NCBI GenBank assembly: GCA_016706565.1
Contig: JADJJI010000011.1
Location: forward strand, 620,001 to 684,000
DNA: 64,000 nt
Reading direction: 5' to 3'
DNA from: Piscinibacter sp.
Lineage (GTDB): Bacteria > Pseudomonadota > Gammaproteobacteria > Burkholderiales > Burkholderiaceae_C
In this document: one piece after another, positions 19,763-27,623 of the stretch
Position numbering within the stretch: the first letter of the stretch is position 1
Layout of the letters: every line of letters begins with the position of its first letter
Made by a program: the position numbers and the translations under genes
Notes under the pieces: generated by a model
Told to the model about the DNA's origin: nothing
Seen by the model: the letters and a program-made list of their open reading frames with translations, nothing else
Database searches by the model: none

Positions 19763-20761
19763 CTACATCCGGGCGACGCGGCCTTCGCGGACCAGCGGCT
19801 CGTACATCGCGACGTCGGCCTCGATGCGCTCGCGCAGCGCCTGCGGCGTCGACGGCGTGATCTCGAAGCCGGCCTGCTCGGCACGCGAGCGCACTTCGTA
19901 CGTGCCGAGCGCGCCGAGGATGTCGTGCTGCAGCTGTTCGATCACCGGCGCCGGCGTGCCGGCCAGGCCCACCAGCGCAGCCCAGGGATGCATCGCGACG
20001 GGTGGGCCGCCGGCCTCGGCAAGGGTCGGAATGTCGGGGTGGCTCGCCAGGCGCTGCCGTGCGGCGACCGCGAGCGGCCTCAACTTGCCACCGGCCACCA
20101 GGCCCGCCACGGTGTTCATGCCGATGGTGGTGAAGTCCACCTCGCCCGAAGCCACGCCCGAGAGCAGCGTGCCGGCGTCCTTGAACGGGATGTGCAGCAT
20201 CTGCACGCCGGCGGCGCGAGCAAGGCTCTCGACCGCCACGTGGCTCGCATGCCCGTTGCCCAGGGTTGCGTAGCTCACTGCGCCTGGCTTGCGCCGCGCC
20301 GCGGCCAGCATCTCGGCGACGCTGCGGAAGCGGTTGCCGCCGCCGACGAAGATCAGGAAGGTGGCGCGGAACAGCAGCGTCAGCGGCACCAGGTCGCGTT
20401 GCGGGTCGTAGGGCAGGCTGGCATGCAGCAGCGGGTTGACGGCCAGCGTGGCAGTGTCGGCCAGGTACAGCGTGTGCCCGTCGGCCGGCGTGCGCCGCAC
20501 CTCGCCGAAGGCGACGATGCCGGAGGCGCCGGGCTTGTTGTCCACCAGCACCGGCTGGCCCCATTGCCGGGCGAGCCGCTCGGCCACGCTGCGTGCCACC
20601 ACGTCGGGGCCGACCCCCACCGAATAGGGCACGACGATGCGCACGGGGCGCTCGGGAAAGCCGCTGGCGCGTGCGGCCCGCGACGTCGGCCACGCCGTGC
20701 CCGCCAGCGTGCCGGCCATGCCGGCCAGCCAGGCGCGGCGCGTGAACGGCCAGCCGCCCAT
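19763..20761 (-). CDS. TTT-family (Bug) periplasmic substrate-binding protein
   Basis: 332-residue extracytoplasmic receptor of the tripartite tricarboxylate transporter family. The N-terminus has a twin-arginine-like signal (TRRAWLAGMAGTLAGTAW), then mature FPERPVRIVVPYSVGVGPD and the Bug motifs VDNKPGASGIVAFGEV and VQMLHIPFKDAG. It lacks adjacent TctA/TctB membrane genes, as is usual for the many orphan Bug proteins of Burkholderiales. The start ATG at 20761 shares one base with the stop of the menA-like gene. The ligand is unknown. Confidence 0.85.
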   Translation of the reverse strand: MGGWPFTRRAWLAGMAGTLAGTAWPTSRAARASGFPERPVRIVVPYSVGVGPDVVARSVAERLARQWGQPVLVDNKPGASGIVAFGEVRRTPADGHTLYLADTATLAVNPLLHASLPYDPQRDLVPLTLLFRATFLIFVGGGNRFRSVAEMLAAARRKPGAVSYATLGNGHASHVAVESLARAAGVQMLHIPFKDAGTLLSGVASGEVDFTTIGMNTVAGLVAGGKLRPLAVAARQRLASHPDIPTLAEAGGPPVAMHPWAALVGLAGTPAPVIEQLQHDILGALGTYEVRSRAEQAGFEITPSTPQALRERIEADVAMYEPLVREGRVARM

Positions 20762-21702
20762 CAGCCTCCCATGCGGCCGAGCAGTGCGCCGGCGGACAGC
20801 AGGGCCGCGAACCACAGCTCGAGGCGGAAGGTGCTGAACAGCACCTCGTTGAACGCCGTGCCGCGCGGGCAGGTGACGAAGTCGTGGCGCAGGCGCCAGG
20901 CCGCCGGCAACAGCAGCAGCGGCAGCACCAGCCCGGGCGAGTGGCCCCAGGCCAGCATCGGCGCGAGCAGCATGAAGGGCAGGAACAGCAGCGCCGTGAA
21001 GAGCCGCCGCGAGCCGGCTTCGCCGAAGGTCACGGCGAAGGTGCGCCGGCCGACGAGGCGGTCGTGCGCGATGTCGCGGTGGTTGTTGACCGCCAGCGCG
21101 GCGGCGGCCAGCGAGCCGATGGCCACCGAGGCCAGCGCGCTGACGGCGCCGACGTTGCCGGTGAGCACCCAGTCGGTGCCCATCACGGCCATCAGTCCGA
21201 AGAACACGAACACGGTGAGCTCGCCGAAGGGTGTGTAGGCGATCGGCTTCGGTCCGCCCATGTAGGCCAGCGCGGCGAGCAGCGAACTCACGCCGATCGC
21301 CAGCACCGGCCAGCCGCGGTAGGCCACCAGCGCCAGGCCCAGCGCGGTGGCCACCAGCGCGACGGCGACGATGCCGGCGCGCACGTGGCGCACGCTGAGC
21401 CAGCCGTTGGCGGTGGCGCGAGGCAGCCCGGTGCGCGTGCCGCTGCGCTCGCCGCCGCGCACCGTGTAGCCCACGTCGTTCTGCATGTTGGTGATGACCT
21501 GCATCAGCAGCGCGGCACCGAGCACCAGCAGCGTGGCCAGCAGGTCGATCGCACCCTGGCGGGCGAAGCCCAGCGTGCCGCCGACCAGCACCGGGCTGAT
21601 CGCCACCAGCAGGCTGCGAGGCCGCACCGCGACGGCCCAGGCACGCAGCGATCCGGCGCGGACGGGTTGCAACTCGTTGGCGGAAGCTCGTTTGACGGTC
21701 AT
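20761..21702 (-). CDS. menA: UbiA-family prenyltransferase, MenA-like (DHNA octaprenyltransferase)
   Basis: 313-residue integral membrane protein with about eight hydrophobic helices. The two Asp-rich motifs of the UbiA superfamily are present: NMQNDVGYTVRGGERSGTRT (about residues 72-91) and NNHRDIAHDRLVGRRT. The N-x3-D plus GxxxGTRTGLPRA pattern is that of MenA, which attaches the isoprenoid tail to 1,4-dihydroxy-2-naphthoate for menaquinone. The adjacent upstream gene is a UbiE/MenG-like methyltransferase, the next pathway step, which supports the call. The other men genes are not in the window, so the pathway is inferred. Confidence 0.78.
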   Translation of the reverse strand: MTVKRASANELQPVRAGSLRAWAVAVRPRSLLVAISPVLVGGTLGFARQGAIDLLATLLVLGAALLMQVITNMQNDVGYTVRGGERSGTRTGLPRATANGWLSVRHVRAGIVAVALVATALGLALVAYRGWPVLAIGVSSLLAALAYMGGPKPIAYTPFGELTVFVFFGLMAVMGTDWVLTGNVGAVSALASVAIGSLAAAALAVNNHRDIAHDRLVGRRTFAVTFGEAGSRRLFTALLFLPFMLLAPMLAWGHSPGLVLPLLLLPAAWRLRHDFVTCPRGTAFNEVLFSTFRLELWFAALLSAGALLGRMGG

Positions 21703-21750
21703 GACGTCTTCATTGTCGGAAGGAAGGGGGCAAGCGCAGATTGCGCAATG

Positions 21751-22485
21751 TCAAGCCAGCGGGCGTGTGCCGGCATGGATGCAGGCGATGCCGAAGCTGA
21801 GGTCGCGCCAGTGCACATCGGCGAAGCCGGCGTCCTGGATGTGGCGCGCGAAGGCGCCCTGGTCGGGGAAGCGCCGGATCGATTCGACGAGGTAGTCGTA
21901 GGCCTGCGGCGAGCGGGCGATCCAGGCGCCCAGGCGCGGGATCACGGTGAAGGAGAACAGGTCGTAGAACGGCCGCAGCCACGGCCGCGGCGTCGAGAAC
22001 TCCAGGCACAGGAAGCGGCCGCCCGGCTTGAGCACGCGACGTGCCTCCGCAAGCGCAGCATCGAGATGGGTGACGTTGCGGATGCCGAAAGCGATGGTGA
22101 GCGTGTCGACCGACCCAGCCGCCAGCGGCAGCCGCTCGGCCGCGCCGAGTTGCCAATCGACATGGGCCAGGCCGCGGGCACGGCCGGCGGCCATCATGGC
22201 CTCGCTCGGGTCGATCACCGTCACCTGCCGGTCCGGCCCGGCCAGGCGTGCCGCCACGTCGCCGGTGCCGCCGGCGAGATCGACGATGCACTGCCCCGCG
22301 CGCGGTGCCGCGAGCGCGACCAGGCGGCGCTTCCACAGGCGGTGGATGCCCAGGCTCATCAGGTCGTTCATCAGGTCGTAGCGCGGTGCGACCGATTCGA
22401 AGACATTGCGGATGCGACGCTCGCGTTCGACCGACGCGACGAAGGCGTTGCCGAAGCTGCGAGAAAGGGGGTCGGTGTCGGGCAT
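21751..22485 (-). CDS. ubiE: UbiE/MenG-like quinone C-methyltransferase
   Basis: 244-residue SAM-dependent methyltransferase. It shows VFESVAPRYDLMNDLMSLGIHRLWKR (UbiE signature 1), VDLAGGTGDVAARLAG (SAM motif I) and IAFGIRNVTHLDAALAEARRVLKPGG (motif III and signature 2). UbiE enzymes methylate demethylmenaquinone and the ubiquinone precursor. Placement next to a menA-like gene, away from other ubi genes, suggests a menaquinone role (MenG), but the sequence cannot separate the two. It starts at ATG 22485 and is divergent from the HemN-like gene across 170 bp holding two inverted repeats. Confidence 0.85.
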   Translation of the reverse strand: MPDTDPLSRSFGNAFVASVERERRIRNVFESVAPRYDLMNDLMSLGIHRLWKRRLVALAAPRAGQCIVDLAGGTGDVAARLAGPDRQVTVIDPSEAMMAAGRARGLAHVDWQLGAAERLPLAAGSVDTLTIAFGIRNVTHLDAALAEARRVLKPGGRFLCLEFSTPRPWLRPFYDLFSFTVIPRLGAWIARSPQAYDYLVESIRRFPDQGAFARHIQDAGFADVHWRDLSFGIACIHAGTRPLA

Positions 22486-22534
22486 GTCGCTCCAGTCGGG
22501 TGCGGCCGACGTGCCTGTCCGGTCCGCGTTTCGT

Positions 22535-22558
22535 CACGATAGACTGACGATTATCGTG
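22535..22558. promoter_or_regulatory. Inverted repeat CACGATA-N10-TATCGTG, candidate operator
   Basis: Perfect 7-bp arms (22535-22541 and 22552-22558) are separated by ten bases, one helical turn centre to centre. The site is 50 bp before the menG-like start and about 98 bp before the HemN-like start. The binding protein is unknown. Confidence 0.4.
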
Positions 22559-22566
22559 TCACGCTT

Positions 22567-22584
22567 CGTTGACGGCAATCAACG
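22567..22584. promoter_or_regulatory. FNR/CRP-type palindrome CGTTGA-CGGCAA-TCAACG
   Basis: Perfect 6-bp arms. The core TTGA-N6-TCAA (TTGAC-N4-ATCAA, 22569-22582) differs from the FNR consensus TTGAT-N4-ATCAA at one base. It precedes a HemN-like gene, a class often under FNR control, and lies on the menG side at -90 or so. An FnrL-type oxygen sensor is the likeliest binder. Confidence 0.6.
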
Positions 22585-22655
22585 ATCGAGCCACTGTCGC
22601 CGCCTAAGGTATCGCCGACACAGCCTCTTCGGCAGGTGTCCGGGGGGAGCCAAGA

Positions 22656-23888
22656 ATGAGAATCTCTTTGAAGCCGTTCTGGCGACGCGAGGCTGGTTCC
22701 GCGGCAGATGGCGAGTCGGCGCAGGTCGGCGCCGGGGCCGTGCGATGGCTGCGCCCGGCACGCCGTGCCGGTGCACTGGCCGAGGCCGCGGCGCAGTGGC
22801 CCGATACCGAACCTCATGCCGACACCGAGAACGCCCAGGCGAACTACCAGTCCGCGCTGCAGACGCTGGCCCAGCGGCCGGGCGAACCCGTCGCGCTGTC
22901 GATCCGGCTGCCGTTCTGTGCCGCCCGTTGCCTGTTCTGCGACCGCGACATCCTGGCGGCCCAGCCGAGCGACGTGATCGGCAGCTACGCCGAGGCGCTG
23001 GCCGACGAGGTGGCCCTGCTGGCGCAGCACATCGGCCGCGATCGCGACGTGCTTCAACTGCACCTGGGCGGAGGCACCGCCAACGAACTGAGCGATTCGC
23101 AGCTGGCCGGCCTGGTCGAGGCCTTGCAGACGGCCTGGCGGCTGCCGTCGGATGCGGAGATGTCGGCCGAGTGCGACCCGCGCCGCGTCACCCGGCAGCA
23201 CCTCGAGATGCTGCGCGGCCTGGGCTTCCGCCATGTCACGTTCGGCGTGGCCGACTTCGACATCACGGTGCAGCAGGCCATCGGCCGGCGCAACTCGCAG
23301 GCGCTCATCGACGACGTGTGCGTGACGGCGCGCGAGGCGGGCTTCGAGCGCATCCAGCTCGAGCTCATCGTCGGGCTGCCGCACCAGAGCGCATCGGGCT
23401 GGCGCTCCACGCTCGATCGCCTGATCGCCATGGCGCCCGACCGCGTGGCGCTGTCGTGCTACCAGCACCGGCCCGATCAGGCGCCTGCGCAGCATGCGAT
23501 CGACAGCGCCGCGCTGCCCGACGGCGCCTTGTGCACCGAACTGCGCTCGATGACCTCGACGGCCATGCTGTCCGCCGGCTACGCCCCGATCGGCGCCAGC
23601 CAGTTCGTGCTCGACGACGACGAACTCGCCCTGGCCCGGCCGGAAGGCCGGCTGCGCCGCAACCTGATCGGCTACACGGCCACACCCGCGGTGCCGCTGC
23701 TCGGCCTGGGCGCCGGTGGCGTCGGCGAGATCGACGGCAGCATGTTCTGGAACCACGCGGCGCTGCCGGCCTGGCATGCCGCGCTGCGTGAGAAGCAGTT
23801 GCCCGTGGCCCGCGCGCGATTGGCGTGCGCCGAAGCCTCCCGACTGATCAACGAAGTGTCCGGGGGCAAGTCGCGCTGGCTCTCCTGA
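22656..23888 (+). CDS. HemN-like radical SAM protein (coproporphyrinogen dehydrogenase family)
   Basis: 410-residue radical SAM enzyme related to oxygen-independent coproporphyrinogen III oxidase. The CxxxCxxC cluster is FCAARCLFC (about residues 87-95). GGGTANELSDSQLAGLV replaces the usual GGGTPxxL, and YQHRPDQAPAQ replaces the usual YxxVP region. These departures suggest a paralogue rather than the housekeeping HemN, though the family match is clear. An FNR-type palindrome lies 72 bp upstream of the ATG at 22656, fitting expression at low oxygen. It could act in heme or tetrapyrrole synthesis or, like HemW, as a heme chaperone. Confidence 0.75.
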   Translation: MRISLKPFWRREAGSAADGESAQVGAGAVRWLRPARRAGALAEAAAQWPDTEPHADTENAQANYQSALQTLAQRPGEPVALSIRLPFCAARCLFCDRDILAAQPSDVIGSYAEALADEVALLAQHIGRDRDVLQLHLGGGTANELSDSQLAGLVEALQTAWRLPSDAEMSAECDPRRVTRQHLEMLRGLGFRHVTFGVADFDITVQQAIGRRNSQALIDDVCVTAREAGFERIQLELIVGLPHQSASGWRSTLDRLIAMAPDRVALSCYQHRPDQAPAQHAIDSAALPDGALCTELRSMTSTAMLSAGYAPIGASQFVLDDDELALARPEGRLRRNLIGYTATPAVPLLGLGAGGVGEIDGSMFWNHAALPAWHAALREKQLPVARARLACAEASRLINEVSGGKSRWLS

Positions 23889-23903
23889 GCTGAACCGCGT
23901 CGC

Positions 23904-24230
23904 CTACGAGGGCGTCTTGAGCACCCAGGTGACGACGGCCTTCAGGTCGGCGTCGTTCAGCCGGGCCGCCGAAGTGGGCGCCATCGGCACTTCGCCCCAC
24001 ACGCCCTTGCCGCCCTTGCGGATGCGCTCGGAGAGCATCGCCACGGCAGTGGGCTGGCCCTTGTACTTGATCGCGATGTCGCGGTAGGCGGGGCCGATCA
24101 CCTTCCTGGTGGCGGCATGGCAGGTGGCGCAACCGGCCTGGATGGCGATCTTCTCGGAGGCCTGCGCGGCGCTGCTCGAGACCAGAGCGAGCAGGCTGGC
24201 CGCCAGGGCCGCAGAGGACGGGTACTTCAT
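23904..24230 (-). CDS. Periplasmic class I cytochrome c (c551/c552-like)
   Basis: 108-residue monoheme electron carrier. Residues 1-22 are a signal peptide (LAASLLALVSSSAAQA). The heme-binding CATCH follows near residue 33. VPMAPTSAARL supplies the distal Met ligand, and LKAVVTWVLKT is the typical C-terminal helix. It probably carries electrons to a terminal oxidase, peroxidase or other periplasmic enzyme. The ATG at 24230 has GGGAG six bases upstream. An upstream TTG at 24236 is not needed. No partner enzyme is adjacent. Confidence 0.88.
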   Translation of the reverse strand: MKYPSSAALAASLLALVSSSAAQASEKIAIQAGCATCHAATRKVIGPAYRDIAIKYKGQPTAVAMLSERIRKGGKGVWGEVPMAPTSAARLNDADLKAVVTWVLKTPS

Positions 24231-24314
24231 CGACAACTCCCGGGGTCTGACCGGGAAAAGTCTAGGCCGCAGCCGCCTGGCTTCGCTTGCGCGCGCGCAA
24301 GCAGCCGGCCAGGC

Positions 24315-25382
24315 TCAGCGCCCGAGCAGCCCCTTGATGACACCGCCCACGCCCTCGACCACGCCGCCCAGGCTCACGCCCAGCGTCTCGGCCAGCCCGC
24401 CGGCCAGCTTGGTGGCGAGGTTGTCGTTGATCGAGAAGGCCGGGTCGTCGATGCGCCCTTCGAGCGTGAAGCCCACCTCGATGCGGCCGTCGCGCTTCAT
24501 CGCCGCGAGCACAGCCTGGCGCGGCACGCCGCCGAAGGTGCCGAGCAGGCCATCGCCACTGGCCAGCTCCAGCCCGCTGAGCGTGACGCGGCCGGGCGCG
24601 TGCAGCCGTTTCGCCTTCACGGTGGCGTCGAGCGTGAGGTCGAGCGAACCCCGCTTCACGCCGCCCTCGTTCACCTTCAGCAGGTAGGGCTGCAGCGCGA
24701 TCAGGTCGACGCCCTGCACCACCGCCTTCAGCTTCGCGTCGAGCGAAGCGACGGTGAATTCGCCGCGGATGCTGATGCGGCCGTTGCGCTGCGGGCCCTT
24801 GAGCGTGGCCTGCAGGTCGATGTCGGTGGCTTCGTCGAAGGCCGGGAATGCCAGCGGCCCGACCGAGGCGTCGAGCGATTCGAAGCGCATCTTGTGCGTG
24901 CCCTGGCGCACGCTGGCGTCGTGGAAGTCGATCGCCAAGTCGTGCAGAACCACCTGCGCGATGCGCACCTGCGGCGCACTGCTGGTCTCGGCACCGGGGG
25001 CGCTGGGTTTCTCCAGCAGCGCCGGTAGCACGCGCAGTTTGCCGTGCCGGCTGCGTTGCATCGACAGGTAGCCGTCTTCCACCTCGATGCGGCCGACATG
25101 CCAGCCGCGTGACCACAGGGTGGCCAGGCCAGGCCGCAGGCTCACGCGCTTGGCCACCAGCTCGTCGGCCGAAGGCCAGGCGCCGGGCGCGGCGCGGATG
25201 CGCAGATCGCTGATCTCCAGGCCCGTCAGGCCCAGGCGCACGGCACCGATGCTGGCGCGCGGGCCGAGTGCCTCGCGCAGGCTGGCTTCGATCTGGCCGG
25301 AGGCCGTGCGCAGGCCGAGCAGCGCGCCGAATGCGAGGAGGGCCAGCAATCCGGCGAGGAGGACGAGGCGGTTTCGGTTCAC
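24315..25382 (-). CDS. DUF748/AsmA-like envelope protein
   Basis: 355-residue protein with one N-terminal membrane helix (about residues 5-22). A long beta-rich region follows with repeated RIxGxF/IDLxATLKGP-like segments characteristic of DUF748, which is related to AsmA-type bridge proteins of the Gram-negative envelope. A Gly/Val-rich amphipathic tail (LAETLGVSLGGVVEGVGGVIKG) closes it. The exact role is unknown; inner-membrane anchoring with a periplasmic body is expected. Start is GTG 25382, seven bases after a GACAAT hexamer (minus strand 25390-25395), so the message is probably leaderless. Confidence 0.65.
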   Translation of the reverse strand: MNRNRLVLLAGLLALLAFGALLGLRTASGQIEASLREALGPRASIGAVRLGLTGLEISDLRIRAAPGAWPSADELVAKRVSLRPGLATLWSRGWHVGRIEVEDGYLSMQRSRHGKLRVLPALLEKPSAPGAETSSAPQVRIAQVVLHDLAIDFHDASVRQGTHKMRFESLDASVGPLAFPAFDEATDIDLQATLKGPQRNGRISIRGEFTVASLDAKLKAVVQGVDLIALQPYLLKVNEGGVKRGSLDLTLDATVKAKRLHAPGRVTLSGLELASGDGLLGTFGGVPRQAVLAAMKRDGRIEVGFTLEGRIDDPAFSINDNLATKLAGGLAETLGVSLGGVVEGVGGVIKGLLGR

Positions 25383-25389
25383 ACGGTCG

Positions 25390-25395
25390 ATTGTC
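25390..25395 (-). promoter_or_regulatory. -10 element GACAAT, predicted leaderless promoter of the DUF748 gene
   Basis: On the minus strand, GACAAT ends seven bases before the GTG at 25382. Transcription would start at the start codon. Confidence 0.4.
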
Positions 25396-25436
25396 GCGGC
25401 TGGCCTCCAGCCGACGCTCGCGTGGGGTGTCTCCGC

Positions 25437-25452
25437 CGTGACGGCAATCACG
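25437..25452. promoter_or_regulatory. CRP/FNR-type palindrome CGTGA-CGGCAA-TCACG
   Basis: Perfect 5-bp arms around CGGCAA; GTGA-N6-TCAC is the CRP-site core. The 12-base core TGACGGCAATCA is identical to the FNR-like site at 22567-22584. The centre lies about 32 bp before the EamA start and 62 bp before the DUF748 start, in their divergent promoter region. Confidence 0.5.
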
Positions 25453-25463
25453 CCGGGCTCATC

Positions 25464-25469
25464 GACAAT
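25464..25469 (+). promoter_or_regulatory. -10 element GACAAT, predicted leaderless promoter of the EamA gene
   Basis: GACAAT ends seven bases before the ATG at 25477, so the transcript would start at or near the A of the start codon. No ribosome-binding site fits in between. Confidence 0.45.
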
Positions 25470-25476
25470 CCGCGCC

Positions 25477-26355
25477 ATGCCGCTGTCCGCCCTCGCGCTC
25501 GTGCTGGCTGCGGCGCTGCTGCATGCGCTGTGGAACATCGTCGCCAAACATTCCGGCGGCGACCAGCGTTTCGCCTTCATCGCCGCCGTGCAGCTCAGCG
25601 TGATCTGGGCGCCGCTGGGCTTGTGGGTGGGCTGGGGCGTGGTCGGGCTGTGGGGCTGGCGCGAATGGCTGGCGGTGCTGGCCAGCGCCATCGTGCACCT
25701 GCTGTACTTCACCACGCTGCTGCGCGGCTATCGGCTGGCCGACCTCACCGTGGTCTACCCGATCGCACGCGGCACCGGCCCGCTGCTCAGTGCCACCGGC
25801 GCGGTGCTGCTGCTCGGCGAGCGCCTGTCGCTGCTGGGCATGGCGGGCGTGGCCGGGGTGGTGGCGGGCGTGTTCCTGATCGCCGGCGGCCCCGCGCTGT
25901 GGGGCCAGGCGCACGACCCGGCGCAGCGCGAGCGTGTGCGGCGCGGCATCGGCTACGGCGCGCTGACAGGTGCCTTGATCGCCGGCTACACGCTGATCGA
26001 CGGTTATGCGGTCACCGTGCTGATGGTCTCGCCCATCCTGGTCGACTGGTTCGGCAACCTGCTGCGCATTCCCTTCCTGCTGCCCGGCGCGCTGCGCGAT
26101 CGCGCGGGCCTGCGGGAGGCCTGGCGAACGCAGTGGAAACATGCGCTGGTGGTGGCGGTGTTCGGCCCTATCGGCTACGTGCTGGTGCTCTACGCGATGC
26201 GGCTGGCGCCGCTGTCGCACGTGGCGCCGGCGCGCGAGGTGTCGATGCTGTTCGCCGCGCTGATCGGCGGGCGGCTGCTCGGCGAGCGCGACCGCGGCCT
26301 GCGTGTGGCCGGCGCGCTGTGCATCGCGGCGGGGGTGGTGTCGCTGGCGGCGTGA
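25477..26355 (+). CDS. EamA/DMT-family membrane transporter
   Basis: 292-residue inner-membrane protein with about ten hydrophobic helices in two halves of five, the layout of drug/metabolite transporter (EamA) proteins. The first half has LLHALWNIVAKHSGG and YPIARGTGPLLSATGAVLLLGE; the second ends in APAREVSMLFAALIGGRLLGE, the repeated family motif. The PARGxxPL motif suggests metabolite or amino-acid export, but the substrate is unknown. The ATG at 25477 fits a leaderless start. The stop is 12 bp before the next gene. Confidence 0.85.
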   Translation: MPLSALALVLAAALLHALWNIVAKHSGGDQRFAFIAAVQLSVIWAPLGLWVGWGVVGLWGWREWLAVLASAIVHLLYFTTLLRGYRLADLTVVYPIARGTGPLLSATGAVLLLGERLSLLGMAGVAGVVAGVFLIAGGPALWGQAHDPAQRERVRRGIGYGALTGALIAGYTLIDGYAVTVLMVSPILVDWFGNLLRIPFLLPGALRDRAGLREAWRTQWKHALVVAVFGPIGYVLVLYAMRLAPLSHVAPAREVSMLFAALIGGRLLGERDRGLRVAGALCIAAGVVSLAA

Positions 26356-26367
26356 TAGCGTGCCGCG

Positions 26368-27219
26368 ATGCAGTACCCCCCGATCGCCGGCATCGACTTC
26401 ACCAGCCGCCCGACGCGTCGAAAGCCCATCACCGTGGCGCTGGGCGAACGCAGCGGTGCCGTGGTGAAGCTCGTGCGCGTCGAGGAGCATGCGCAGTTCG
26501 AGACCTTCGCTGCATGGCTGCGCACGCCAGGGCCGTGGCTGGGAGCTTTCGACTTCCCGTTCGGCCTGCCGCGCGAGCTGGTGGCCACGCTGGGCTGGCC
26601 GACCGACTGGCTGCCGCTGATGCGGCACTACGCAGCGCTGTCACGCGAGCAGATCCGCGCCACCTTCGCCGCCTTCTGCGATGCTCGGCCGGTGGGCGGC
26701 AAGTTCGCGCACCGCGTCTGCGACATCCCTGCCGGCTCGTCGCCGTCGATGAAGTGGGTGAATCCGCCGGTGGCCTACATGCTGCATGCCGGCGTGCCCT
26801 TGCTGATCGACGCCGGTGTCGATCTGCCCGGCCTGCACACGGGCGACGCGAGCCGCGTCGCGCTGGAGGCCTACCCCGGCCTGCTGGCCCGCGAGCTGAT
26901 CGGCCACCGCTCGTACAAGAGCGACGAGAAGGCCAAGCAGACGCCCGAGCGGCTGATCGCCCGCAAGGACCTGCTCGAAGCGTTGGAGCAGGGCCGCACG
27001 CGCCTCGGCCTGCGGCTGCGCCTCACCCACGCGCAGCGCGACGCGCTGGTCGCCGATGCCTCGGGCGACAAGCTCGACGCGGTGCTGTGCCTCGTGCAGG
27101 CGGGCTGGGCCGCCGGCGAGCCGAACCACGGCTTGCCGGCGAACATCGATCCGCTGGAAGGCTGGATCGTCAGCGCAGCCAGCGCTGTGCCCAGTCCAGC
27201 GCCGCGTCGAGATTCCTGA
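26368..27219 (+). CDS. DUF429 family protein
   Basis: 283-residue predicted cytosolic protein. It opens with IAGIDFTSRPTRRKPITVA, the Asp-containing first strand of DUF429 (RNase H/actin-like fold). Later parts are FDFPFGLPRELV, SSPSMKWVNPPVAYML, EAYPGLLARELIG and SGDKLDAVLCLVQA, family-type acidic motifs. The function is not established; a nuclease-like or phosphoryl-transfer activity has been proposed for the fold. It overlaps the convergent hoxW by 50 bp. Start ATG 26368 lies 12 bp after the EamA stop. Confidence 0.75.
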   Translation: MQYPPIAGIDFTSRPTRRKPITVALGERSGAVVKLVRVEEHAQFETFAAWLRTPGPWLGAFDFPFGLPRELVATLGWPTDWLPLMRHYAALSREQIRATFAAFCDARPVGGKFAHRVCDIPAGSSPSMKWVNPPVAYMLHAGVPLLIDAGVDLPGLHTGDASRVALEAYPGLLARELIGHRSYKSDEKAKQTPERLIARKDLLEALEQGRTRLGLRLRLTHAQRDALVADASGDKLDAVLCLVQAGWAAGEPNHGLPANIDPLEGWIVSAASAVPSPAPRRDS

Positions 27220-27619
27220 GCGCCGCCGCGCCCGGCGGCTCGCCGAGCTCGAAGCGCTCGCCGCGGATCGCCAGCAGCGTGCAGGGCGGCGGGGCGCTCG
27301 CCTGCAGTTCCACGTAGACCTGCAGCAGCGCCGCCGGCGACATGGCGTGCGTGGTGAACGTGCGGTCGCGCTGCGCCTGCACCGGCGTGGTTTCGAAGGG
27401 CGCGGCGCAGTTCAGGCTCGCATCGACGAACAGCACGCGCTCGCGGCCGACCAGGTCGAGCGCATGCTCCACCTGCAGCTGGTAGTCGTCGAGGAAGTCG
27501 ATGCGCGCGAGCTCGCCCGGTGCCAGCCGCGCACGCAGCCGTTCGATGAACAGCGGCCCGAGCGCGTCGTCGCCGCGGCTCGCATTGCCCCAGCCGAAGA
27601 CCAGCAACGGCGCTGTCAC
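27170..27619 (-). CDS. hoxW: Hydrogenase maturation protease HoxW
   Basis: 149-residue endopeptidase that removes the C-terminal extension of the hydrogenase large subunit after nickel insertion. It shows the HycI/HoxW motif FGWGNASRGDDALGP (about residues 7-21), including the nickel-sensing Asp/Glu position, and the second ligand region FVDASLN. The GTG at 27619 is preferred: it directly precedes the first beta strand and lies four bases after the hoxH stop. The longer open frame into hoxH is Arg/Cys-rich shadow sequence. It is the last gene of the hox operon and overlaps the convergent DUF429 gene. Confidence 0.82.
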   Translation of the reverse strand: MTAPLLVFGWGNASRGDDALGPLFIERLRARLAPGELARIDFLDDYQLQVEHALDLVGRERVLFVDASLNCAAPFETTPVQAQRDRTFTTHAMSPAALLQVYVELQASAPPPCTLLAIRGERFELGEPPGAAALRNLDAALDWAQRWLR

Positions 27620-27623
27620 ACGT

